Part shown: positions 25,034-33,143 of the stretch, one piece after another | Position numbering within the stretch: position 1 is the stretch's first letter | How the letters are laid out: each line of letters opens with the position of its first letter | Assembly (NCBI GenBank): GCA_003249255.1 | Contig: QKJP01000059.1 | Location: 62,001-126,000 of the forward strand | Reading direction: 5' to 3' | Length of the DNA stretch: 64,000 nucleotides | Source of the DNA: Bacteroidales bacterium | Lineage (GTDB): Bacteria; Bacteroidota; Bacteroidia; Bacteroidales; Marinilabiliaceae | Position numbers and translations under genes: made by a program | Notes under the pieces: model-generated | What the model saw: the letters and a program-made list of their open reading frames with translations, nothing else | What the model was told of the DNA's origin: nothing | Databases searched by the model: none

Positions 25034-25399
25034 AATTACATCTATTTGATTAGCATTTTGCTTGGTACTTTATCTCATGATAACAAAGCAAACATGCTTA
25101 AAACAAGAGGTAAAAACCTCATATTTTAATTATTTAATAAAAAATAAATCGTTAGTTATAAAATTCGATGAGATACAATAATTCCATTAACGAAACACAT
25201 GGATTATTCGATACAGTACCTATCCGATGAAAGTCGGAATTTTAGGACAATTTGTGTAGTATGTATTTTTAATAAACAACAGGTCGAAAATAGTATAAAC
25301 TTTTACAATCTACAACATGTTCATGGACGTTTTGTAAAACTAATAACTCCCTTGAATAGCAAAATTCTAACAAATGATTAAATTCGAAATCTCGAACCC
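25034..25399. other. Intergenic region between divergent genes
   Basis: About 370 nt between the divergent SnoaL-like and composite kinase genes, holding their promoters. A 60-codon plus-strand frame at 25199-25381 has no coding features and is not called. No exact TAnnTTTG box or strong hairpin is seen. Confidence 0.5.
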
Positions 25400-27709
25400 A
25401 TGAAACATCTATATATGAAGGCGCTTCTCATTACCCAATGCTTACAAAATGACTTTGTTCAACCCATTCAAAAACATGAAAGCATACCCAATAAACTTCA
25501 CATCGGTCATCGTGAAGCAGAACGTTTAGTTGGTGAAAACATTCAGGAAGGTCCTGTTTGCAGGCTCATCCAATGGGCTTATGATCAACCCGATGAAGAA
25601 TTGGACATCATACACATAAGAGATTGGCACGATGCCGAAGACAAGACGCAAACCAGCCACCTTGAGCAATTTGGAACTCACTGTATTAAAAATACGAAAG
25701 GCGCTGAATTTGTATTTCAAGAACACATCAGTAATGAGAACCATCACATTATTAATGCATCCGGGTTAAACGATTTTATCGATACAGGCTTAAGTGATTT
25801 ACTGGAAAACCATAAAGATCAATCGCTTAAAATTGGATTAATTGGTGTATGGACAGATGCCAAAATCAGTTTTCTAGCTTATGAATTAGCCACACGCTAT
25901 CCAAATTTCAGGATTGCTTTATGTTCTGCACTTACAGCAAGTTCCTCAACATCAATGCACTTCATTTCGTTAGAAAGATTACAGAAACTATTGGGCATTA
26001 CTATTTTCTCATCCATCGCAGACTTTACCTCCTTCTTAAACGGAAGCATACCTGATGCCTCAATTGCATTAAAAAGTTATGGTACAAGTTTGAATTTCAA
26101 TACAGAAATTAACACCTCTGAGTCTGATAAAACGCTGCTTCAGTTTTTATTTAGAAACTGTACAAGTACCGATTTTACGGTATTGGATGGAGGTTTTTCG
26201 GGCAATGTAGTGTTAAAAAGCAGTTCTAAAGATATATATGGACATAAGGAAGCGCCATCTGTTATAAAAATTGGACCTCGTCAATCCATCGCTCAAGAAC
26301 GCGATGCATTTGAAAGGATAAAAGATGTTTTAGGCAACAATGCTCCCAGCATCATCGATTATGCTGAAGATGAAACCCGGGGTGCCATAAAATACAGGTA
26401 TGCAGCCATGTTTGGGGAATCTGTTATTACACTTCAGAAACTGTACATGACGGCCTATCAAGCGGATGACATTGACAACTATCTTGATATTGTATTTAAA
26501 GAACAATTGGGAAAACTCTACGAAGCCCGAAAATCTGAACGTCTTAATCTACTTTCCTACTATGATTTTTCCTCTAGCTATGCAGCATCGGTTAAAGCAA
26601 ATGTTGAAAAATTGGCTGTAATTAAGAATGATTTCTTACACTTTGAAGGTATAAAAACCTATAATGTTGTTAACTTTTATGAAAAGGAGCTTGAAAGCTT
26701 GAAGGAAGTTGGTGCCGGACAAAGCTTCATGTCCTACATTCATGGAGATTTAAATGGTGCCAACATCATGATTGATGGACAAAAAAATGTTTGGTTAATA
26801 GACTTTTTTCATACTCACTATGGCCATGTACTAAAAGACCTTATTAAATTTGAAAATGATTTACTGTTTATTTTTACGGCCATTAACAACAACGAGCAAT
26901 TTAATGAAGCCACGCAATTCATTGATAGCATTCTTGCAGTTGAAGATTTAGCCTTTCCTCCCAACGAACAAACCTTTAAATTCGAACAGTTCAACAGAGC
27001 CTTAAGAACAGTTCGAAAGCTTAGATTCTTTTATCCTGATTTAATTGAAACCACACGCGATCCTTATCAATATTTGGTAGCCATGCTTCGTTACAGCATT
27101 CACACACTCTCGTTTGATGAATGTAATGAATATCAGAAAAAACTAGCCCTGTATACGGCATCTCACTGTGCACTAAAAATCTTACACATACATCATCAAT
27201 CCAAAAAACTACGTTTAGATTTTTTAAACTCTGAAGCCTCTTTTAAAGGTAAAGATCAAATAGCCTTAACTCTTTTACCCGGACGAAAAGACATGGAGAG
27301 AGATTTAATAGAAGATATTGAAACCATAAAAGAAAATGGGATCACACATGTTTTCACCTTAGTAACTCATGAAGAATTAAGAAAACATGGCGTTTCTAAT
27401 TTAGTCCAATCTTTAAAGCGAGAAGGTATTATTTGTACGCATATTCCTATTAAAGACCAAGGAATTCCAACAAAAGAACAAATTAATCTTCTCAACCAAG
27501 CTATCGATAACGCAATTAACAATCAGGAAAAAATACTAATCCACTGTGTTGGTGGACTAGGCAGAACCGGAACCATTGCTGCATTATATTTAAGATATGC
27601 CAATGGAATGGATGCCGAAAAAGCTGTAAATATTGTTCGTAACAGTCGTTCTCAAAGAGCTATTGAGTCGAGGGAACAGATGAGTTTGGTGGAAGGATTT
27701 GATAATTAA
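25400..27709 (+). CDS. Composite protein: pseudo-isochorismatase + APH-like kinase + dual-specificity phosphatase
   Basis: A 769-aa soluble protein with three domains. Residues about 6-215 have the isochorismatase/nicotinamidase fold (LLITQCLQNDF, IIHIRDWHD, GVWTDAKISFLAYELA), but all three catalytic positions are lost: the Asp before QNDF is Cys14, the Lys before the helix is missing (IINASGLNDF), and the Cys after TD is Lys155. Residues about 250-600 are a phosphotransferase of the aminoglycoside/choline kinase fold, with a Gly-rich loop at 264-268, Lys290, catalytic HGD at 448-450, Asn455 and IDF at 467-469. Residues about 620-769 are a protein phosphatase with HCVGGLGRT (Cys716, Arg722) and a candidate general acid Asp686. 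The kinase and phosphatase motifs look intact, so the enzyme might add and remove a phosphate. The Met at residue 6 is an alternative start. Confidence 0.85.
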   Translation: MKHLYMKALLITQCLQNDFVQPIQKHESIPNKLHIGHREAERLVGENIQEGPVCRLIQWAYDQPDEELDIIHIRDWHDAEDKTQTSHLEQFGTHCIKNTKGAEFVFQEHISNENHHIINASGLNDFIDTGLSDLLENHKDQSLKIGLIGVWTDAKISFLAYELATRYPNFRIALCSALTASSSTSMHFISLERLQKLLGITIFSSIADFTSFLNGSIPDASIALKSYGTSLNFNTEINTSESDKTLLQFLFRNCTSTDFTVLDGGFSGNVVLKSSSKDIYGHKEAPSVIKIGPRQSIAQERDAFERIKDVLGNNAPSIIDYAEDETRGAIKYRYAAMFGESVITLQKLYMTAYQADDIDNYLDIVFKEQLGKLYEARKSERLNLLSYYDFSSSYAASVKANVEKLAVIKNDFLHFEGIKTYNVVNFYEKELESLKEVGAGQSFMSYIHGDLNGANIMIDGQKNVWLIDFFHTHYGHVLKDLIKFENDLLFIFTAINNNEQFNEATQFIDSILAVEDLAFPPNEQTFKFEQFNRALRTVRKLRFFYPDLIETTRDPYQYLVAMLRYSIHTLSFDECNEYQKKLALYTASHCALKILHIHHQSKKLRLDFLNSEASFKGKDQIALTLLPGRKDMERDLIEDIETIKENGITHVFTLVTHEELRKHGVSNLVQSLKREGIICTHIPIKDQGIPTKEQINLLNQAIDNAINNQEKILIHCVGGLGRTGTIAALYLRYANGMDAEKAVNIVRNSRSQRAIESREQMSLVEGFDN

Positions 27710-27752
27710 GCTTACTGATCTTTGAAATTAAACCATTGTAAACCATGTTTAA

Positions 27753-28295
27753 ATGAAGAAACGCAAAATAGCCATTTTAAGAGGCATCAACGTCGGAGGA
27801 AAAAGAAAAATCCTGATGAATGATTTAAAATCTCTTTTTGAATACTTAGGCTTTGAAGAAGTCCAGACTTATATTCAAAGTGGAAATGTCATTTTTAAGT
27901 CTACAAATATTTCAAATACTGAGATAGAAGAAAAAATCGAGAAGAGGATCAAAGACTATTTTGATTTTGATGTTCCTGTTATTGTTAGATCAATTGAGGA
28001 TTTGGAAAACACCATTACGAAAAATCCATTCTATAATAATGAAACAGATGTTACAAAACTTCATCTCACCTTTTTAAAAAAACTTCCTTCAAAGGAAAAT
28101 ATAGAACAAATAAAGTTAATTTCTCATCCACCGGATACATTCGAAATCATTAATACAGATGTATTTATTAGATGCGAAGGTAAATATCATCAGTCCAAAC
28201 TCTCCAATAACTTCTTTGAGAATAAACTGTTGGTAAATGCCACCACAAGAAACTGGAAAACGGTTTTAAAGCTTTTGGAGTTAGGCATAAAATGA
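27753..28295 (+). CDS. DUF1697 family protein
   Basis: 180 aa. The N-terminal AILRGINVGGKRKILMNDLK motif and the YIQSGNVIF motif at about 46-54 are the hallmark of DUF1697, a cytosolic family of unknown function. The C-terminal TTRNWKTVLKLLEL is also conserved in it. It starts 43 nt after the composite kinase gene and overlaps the next gene by 4 nt. Confidence 0.92.
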   Translation: MKKRKIAILRGINVGGKRKILMNDLKSLFEYLGFEEVQTYIQSGNVIFKSTNISNTEIEEKIEKRIKDYFDFDVPVIVRSIEDLENTITKNPFYNNETDVTKLHLTFLKKLPSKENIEQIKLISHPPDTFEIINTDVFIRCEGKYHQSKLSNNFFENKLLVNATTRNWKTVLKLLELGIK

Positions 28296-28552
28296 AAAAA
28301 CCAGAACTTCACAAATCACAACTAACTGAAATTCATAAAGCAGAATGGTTCTATATTCTTTATGAAGTGGATAAATATTACCTACTTTCAGTGCTTTGTG
28401 GGACTATAGCTTTATTTGACAGAAATGTTATATTAGATTCAAAGCAAACTCTAGAATATAAAAAATTTGGTTTGCTTTATATTAATGCTTTGGCTTCAAA
28501 AATTAGATATTCACCCAATAAGTACAGTAAAGATCATGTTATTATTAAGTAA
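28292..28552 (+). CDS. Small hypothetical protein (86 aa)
   Basis: The ATG overlaps the DUF1697 stop (ATGA), which supports translation. The protein is soluble with a central hydrophobic stretch YYLLSVLCGTIALF and a basic C-terminus. No family recognised. Its 3' end overlaps the start of the next gene. Confidence 0.7.
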   Translation: MKKPELHKSQLTEIHKAEWFYILYEVDKYYLLSVLCGTIALFDRNVILDSKQTLEYKKFGLLYINALASKIRYSPNKYSKDHVIIK

Positions 28553-29885
28553 AATAACTTTTTCCAACAGGCGATATATCCTATCCTCCATTCTATTTTT
28601 CTTTGTATTATTAATTCATACGGTTAATGCTCAACCCAAAATCACCTTTCAAAAGTCTGAACACGACTTTGGGAGAGTTGCCAATTTGAGTTATCCTCCT
28701 ATCGCTTTCCAATTCACTAATACGGGAAGTGAAGATTTAGCCATTTTAAAGGTTAACAGAGAACCCAACATCATGGTGAAGTTTCCAAGAAAATATATCA
28801 AACCCGGTGAATCTGCTCAGGTTTTTATACTTCCGGATTTAAACACACTTGGTACTTTTAATAAAAAAATAACCCTAATTACCAATGCTTCAAATTCTGA
28901 GTACCAATTAACTTTAACAGGTGAAGTTATTGCCATACAAGAATGCTTCCCAAATCCGGACAATTGGAACATAAGAGAAATTCATGTCACGGATGCAGTC
29001 ACGAAACTTCCGCTAAATGATGTTCAAGCCAATCTAATTCACAACGATAGATATCAAATAAATGGCAGCACTGACAAAAAAGGCATCTGGACAGGAGAAA
29101 TGAAAATCGGTCAATACAATTTCAACCTGGCAAAAGCAGGATACCAACCACTTCAAAAGACACAATACATTGGACGATCTGTTCCAATCATATTTTTTGA
29201 AATGCATCCAATTGACCAACCACCTATCGAACCGGACCCCATTGAATTAGAAAATATTCAAAAATCAATTGAAGAACCTATTAATATTCCACAAAACCCA
29301 AATCAATTATCTCGCACTGAATATGGTGCCAATAATTTGGTTCTGCTCATTGATGTTTCTTTATCAATGCGTACCGGAAAAAAACTTGATTTATTGAAGC
29401 AATCCATTAATAACCTGATTGATGTCTTACGCGACATAGACAACGTTTCGTTGATTAGTTATGCGGAAAGTCCAAAAATCCTAATTCAAGGCATTCCCGG
29501 AAATCAAAAAACAACGCTTACTAATCAAATCAATGGTTTAGAAGCAAAAGGTATCACACGAGGTGTAAAAGGCCTTCACAAAGCCTATGAATTGGCTCAG
29601 CAAAAGAAAGTTTTGCAAGGAAACAATCAAATCATTTTAGCTACCGATGGCCAATTTACCGGCGGCAGCATTAATCCTGATGAAATACGTCAATTCATTC
29701 GTGAGCAGGCAATGGATGGCGTCACTTTATCCATAATTGGTTTTGGGGTAGACCAGGAAGCAAAATCATTTATGGCAGGAATGGCCAGAGCCGGGAAAGG
29801 AAAATACATTCATGTCAATACAAAAGATGATATATCTAAAACCCTAATAGATGAGATAAAAGAAAACAGTAGGATTAAAAAGTAG
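28536..29885 (+). CDS. Secreted protein: DUF1573-like + CnaB-like + VWA domain
   Basis: The start at 28536 gives a Sec signal peptide (MLLLSKITFSNRRYILSSI.., cleavage after VNA) and a 449-aa protein; an earlier ATG at 28467 would place unlikely residues before it. The domains are a DUF1573/ASPM-like Ig fold (about 35-145; HDFGRV, FTNTGSEDL), a carboxypeptidase-regulatory/CnaB-like fold (about 150-235) and a VWA domain (about 260-445) with MIDAS DVSLS, TRG and ATDGQF. Probably a periplasmic or surface protein that binds a partner through the metal site. It overlaps the small upstream gene by 17 nt, so it sits in an operon of three or four genes. Confidence 0.82.
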   Translation: MLLLSKITFSNRRYILSSILFFFVLLIHTVNAQPKITFQKSEHDFGRVANLSYPPIAFQFTNTGSEDLAILKVNREPNIMVKFPRKYIKPGESAQVFILPDLNTLGTFNKKITLITNASNSEYQLTLTGEVIAIQECFPNPDNWNIREIHVTDAVTKLPLNDVQANLIHNDRYQINGSTDKKGIWTGEMKIGQYNFNLAKAGYQPLQKTQYIGRSVPIIFFEMHPIDQPPIEPDPIELENIQKSIEEPINIPQNPNQLSRTEYGANNLVLLIDVSLSMRTGKKLDLLKQSINNLIDVLRDIDNVSLISYAESPKILIQGIPGNQKTTLTNQINGLEAKGITRGVKGLHKAYELAQQKKVLQGNNQIILATDGQFTGGSINPDEIRQFIREQAMDGVTLSIIGFGVDQEAKSFMAGMARAGKGKYIHVNTKDDISKTLIDEIKENSRIKK

Positions 29886-29936
29886 ACTTTAATACCTTTT
29901 TACTTAGATATAAAGCAAATCGAAAAACTCACAAAA

Positions 29937-30087
29937 GTGCGTAGTCTTAATCACACGACTACGCTCTTTGGCGCTAACCATATCATGCCATGATATTCAT
30001 AGCCCTTCAGACTATGCTTTATGACACCGTATCTTTGATGCTAACGTAAACTTACTATTGATAAATATTTAACTACTTTCCTCTAAA
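29937..30087 (+). repeat. Palindrome-rich intergenic repeat, copy 2 of 2
   Basis: Inverted relative to 14070-14232. It begins with a strong hairpin GCGTAGTC-TTAATCACAC-GACTACGC 50 nt after the preceding stop codon, followed by the ATATCATG / CATGATAT palindrome and a TATCTTTG box. The hairpin may act as a terminator for the VWA gene, but there is no T-run. Confidence 0.85.
30030..30037 (+). promoter_or_regulatory. TATCTTTG box inside the repeat
   Basis: An exact TAnnTTTG match within repeat copy 2. In copy 1 the same site reads CATCTTTG, so the box is not strictly conserved. If functional, transcription would start near 30044 and reach the terminator-like hairpin at 30333-30388 or the next gene. 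Confidence 0.3.
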
Positions 30088-30440
30088 AAGAAATTATTCC
30101 TTTTTTCCAGATAAAATCAAAAAACATCTACTCCTAGGGATCCACTTTTAGCGAAATGATTATTGCCAAACCATTTTCATTGAGTAATATCGATTAAAGA
30201 TGAATGGCCAACAAAATTCAAAACTCATACTAAACAGCGGCATCAACCTTTTTCTAATTTATTCAATTCATATAAAAAGGCTATAAATAAAAGCTATAAT
30301 CGCTCTGGCAGTCTCTTTCAAGAACAGAAGATTTGGGCTAAACCAAACAGTTTTTATAATCCATTTGATTTAGCCCAATTGTTTTTACACAAACAATCAT
30401 TTATTTTTATCCAAAAATTAATTCTATAATTCAATTATCC
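30088..30440. other. Noncoding stretch before the 80-aa gene
   Basis: No reading frame or known RNA is recognised here. The only structure is the hairpin near 30333-30378, listed separately. Confidence 0.5.
30333..30388 (+). terminator. Terminator-like hairpin upstream of the 80-aa gene
   Basis: TTGGGCTAAACCAAA pairs with a complement ending at 30378 (about 15 bp, one G-U), with a 17-nt AT-rich loop, and is followed by TTGTTTTTACAC. No gene ends just upstream, so it would close a noncoding transcript or act as a leader attenuator for the gene 53 nt downstream. Confidence 0.4.
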
Positions 30441-30683
30441 ATGAGCATTGAATACAAAATACTTGAAAATCCGTCCCGAGGAGGTACATTAACCATAAAG
30501 ATTGAAGATAATCAACTCTCCTTTAATCATACAAAAATCCATGAAAAAGATGAATTTGAAGAGTTTACTCCTGATGACATGGGCTATGAAATGATTAATC
30601 AAAAAAAGACTTTCCATATTAATGGCCAGATCATTTCTGATAAAGAGTTTGAATTTGTTGAAAATATTATTGAGGATTTGTAA
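30441..30683 (+). CDS. Small hypothetical protein (80 aa)
   Basis: ATG to TAA, soluble, acidic (rich in Glu and Asp) with a YKILENPSRGGTLTIKIEDN beginning and beta-strand-like pattern. No family recognised and no clear ribosome binding site. The codon pattern looks coding. It stands alone, with a hairpin upstream. Confidence 0.5.
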   Translation: MSIEYKILENPSRGGTLTIKIEDNQLSFNHTKIHEKDEFEEFTPDDMGYEMINQKKTFHINGQIISDKEFEFVENIIEDL

Positions 30684-30906
30684 AACTAATGATTAGATCT
30701 TAAACAACATGCTTTTTGTTCGACCATAAAACAACTCATTAAGAACCTGCATATATGACAGTAAAGAATAATCACTCCATTTAATCTTCAAATCTTTTAC
30801 AAGAAAAAGTAGTTTTCTACGTTATAAGATTATTGCAATCCTACATACGAAGTAATTTCCTTAATACATACTAGTTAGATTTTTATCATTGATTATATAA
30901 GTGGTT

Positions 30907-33108
30907 ATGAAAAAGCGCTTTATCATCTTAATTGTCCTGATAACTTCAATTATCATCCTTGTGTTCACCTATTCTGCTTTTATCAAAAAAGGATTTACAA
31001 AAAAAATCAAAGAATTGATAGGCAGACAAATAACCATTGATGATTTAGATTTCAACCCAGCTACCTTTTCGTTTACCATCAAAGGTTTAACTATCTACGA
31101 AACCAATGAAGTAGATACTTTCATCTTTATGAATGAAGCATTTATCGATTTATCTTCCCTGCAATTAAAAAATGACATCTACGCCATTTCTGAAATTTCT
31201 ATGGATGGATTGTATATTAACATTGTAAAAAACAAGCAGCAATTCAACTTTGATGATTTGTATCAAAAAAAGGAAACAGCCTCAGTTACAGATACCACCA
31301 CCTCTTCTCCCATTCAGTATTCATTCAAAAACATTAGTATCCGCAACTCAAACATCAACTTTAGTGATCAAGAATCCAAGCAGACTATAAACTTCTCTAA
31401 TTTAAATTTAAAACTCCCTGAATTAGCTTGGGATAATAAACGTCCCGAAATCGGACTTGACTTCAATTTTGGCCATTATGGTAAAATGCACATTAAAAGT
31501 CAGATTGACCAAAACAATCAAACATACACGGTTAATCTAAAAATAAATGACTTTAATCTACATTCTATAAAAGATTATTTTACCGAATACATTAACATAA
31601 AAGACCTGACAGGTAGTTTAAACATCAATTGTCAGCTTTGGGGAAGTTTAGAAAACATAGAGAATCTTAAAATAGGTGGAACTGCTGAAATTAAAGAACT
31701 TGTTTTTTACGGCGATAATCATGAAGAACTAGCTTCTATAAAATCCATATCGACTGACTTATTGTACTTTAAACCAACAAAATCATCCTTTTTCCTTAAA
31801 TCAATAAAGATATCAGAACCTCATCTCAATTACAGTTTCAATAACGAATCAAATAATTGGGATGGCGTATTTATTTCAAATAATTCGAACCGTAAGGAAG
31901 ATGCGGAATCAAATAAACTCAATTATTTAATCAAATCTGCAAGCATTGAAAAAGGATCTGTCTCCATTACAGATCATACGTTAAAGCAAGCTTTTAATTA
32001 TCACATCAAAGATATAAATATCAACACCATAGACATTGAGAACCAAACTACAATAATCCCAATCAACTACTCGGCAAATTTAAATGAGGAAGGTAGTTTA
32101 AAAGGCAATATTAAAATAAACAAAAATCAACCAGACAATTACTCCATCAATGCAAAACTGAGTAAACTTCAGCTTGCTACCTTTTCACCTTATTCAGAAT
32201 ACTATTTGGCCTACCCGATTCTAAATGGCTTTTTGACATACGACTTTAGCCTCAGCAAAACTCCAGAATCAATTGTTAACCACAACGCATTTGAAATATT
32301 CGATCCTATTTTTGGAAAGAAAACGCATGATAATGCTATCGTGAAAGTGCCAGTTAGAGCAGCATTTAATGTTTTAAAAGGAAAAAATGATCTGATTAAA
32401 TTTGACATCCCTATAGAAGGAAATCCATCTGATCCGGAGTTTAGTTTATCAGAAAAAATAAAAACGGAACTTAAAAAATTCTTGACTGAAGCAGCTTCTA
32501 AAAAAGTTAAAGAAATAAGCAATACCGTTAAAACTAAAGTTAAACAACTGAATAAAATAGTAGAGATCATTAAATTGAAAAATGCACAAGATAAAATTCC
32601 TTTCAATCAAAAACCTTTGTTAATGAAAGTAGCTGATCGGGTAGTCACTCAAGATGCCAATAAAATCATCTTCTCTCAATACACAAATTCCGAAACTGAA
32701 AAAGAAGAAATTGCGTTGCAGGAAGTAAAAATTCAATACCTGATGTCTAAGCAAAAGCCGGCAAAAAGAAATCGAAATACTGCTCAAGCAAAAGCGAAAC
32801 TATTATCGGATAACAAACCGGATTTTGTTCAATATATAAATCAGAACACTACGCTTTCTCAAAGCGCTACAATCAAACAAAAATGCATTAATATTATTGG
32901 AGAATCTGAAATTGATAATTTGTTAAACAGTTTAATCTCCCAACGCAATACAAATTTAGAAGAGTATCTTTCAAAGTTAAAAATGGCACCCAACACATAC
33001 GAAATAAAAACTAATCAAATAATTGATTCTGATACACTTTCTACACCAATATTTATTATTGAAGAGGTTTTTACGGGTAATCATCCTGATGTATATTTTG
33101 AAGAATAA
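30907..33108 (+). CDS. DUF748 / AsmA-like envelope protein
   Basis: The ATG at 30907 is preferred over a GTG two codons earlier, giving 733 aa. There is one N-terminal membrane anchor (about 6-24), then a long periplasmic part made of repeated beta-strands. The motif VDDLDFNPATFSFTIKGL-like (here ITIDDLDFNPATFSFTIKGL) and the FNILKGKNDLIKFDIPIEGNP-like segment near 490-510 identify DUF748, a family of AsmA-like bridge proteins thought to move lipid between membranes. The C-terminal 200 residues are Lys-rich and helical. A single-gene unit. Confidence 0.85.
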   Translation: MKKRFIILIVLITSIIILVFTYSAFIKKGFTKKIKELIGRQITIDDLDFNPATFSFTIKGLTIYETNEVDTFIFMNEAFIDLSSLQLKNDIYAISEISMDGLYINIVKNKQQFNFDDLYQKKETASVTDTTTSSPIQYSFKNISIRNSNINFSDQESKQTINFSNLNLKLPELAWDNKRPEIGLDFNFGHYGKMHIKSQIDQNNQTYTVNLKINDFNLHSIKDYFTEYINIKDLTGSLNINCQLWGSLENIENLKIGGTAEIKELVFYGDNHEELASIKSISTDLLYFKPTKSSFFLKSIKISEPHLNYSFNNESNNWDGVFISNNSNRKEDAESNKLNYLIKSASIEKGSVSITDHTLKQAFNYHIKDININTIDIENQTTIIPINYSANLNEEGSLKGNIKINKNQPDNYSINAKLSKLQLATFSPYSEYYLAYPILNGFLTYDFSLSKTPESIVNHNAFEIFDPIFGKKTHDNAIVKVPVRAAFNVLKGKNDLIKFDIPIEGNPSDPEFSLSEKIKTELKKFLTEAASKKVKEISNTVKTKVKQLNKIVEIIKLKNAQDKIPFNQKPLLMKVADRVVTQDANKIIFSQYTNSETEKEEIALQEVKIQYLMSKQKPAKRNRNTAQAKAKLLSDNKPDFVQYINQNTTLSQSATIKQKCINIIGESEIDNLLNSLISQRNTNLEEYLSKLKMAPNTYEIKTNQIIDSDTLSTPIFIIEEVFTGNHPDVYFEE

Positions 33109-33143
33109 ATTTCCCTAATGTTACTTTGAATGATACCTTCTTA

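Noticed and set aside
25199-25381. A 60-aa gene between the divergent genes
   Set aside because: No ribosome binding site, no domain, and residue composition looks random; probably promoter DNA.
25400-26045. Active nicotinamidase that would feed the NAD-salvage operon
   Set aside because: The catalytic Asp, Lys and Cys are all replaced, so amidase activity is very unlikely.
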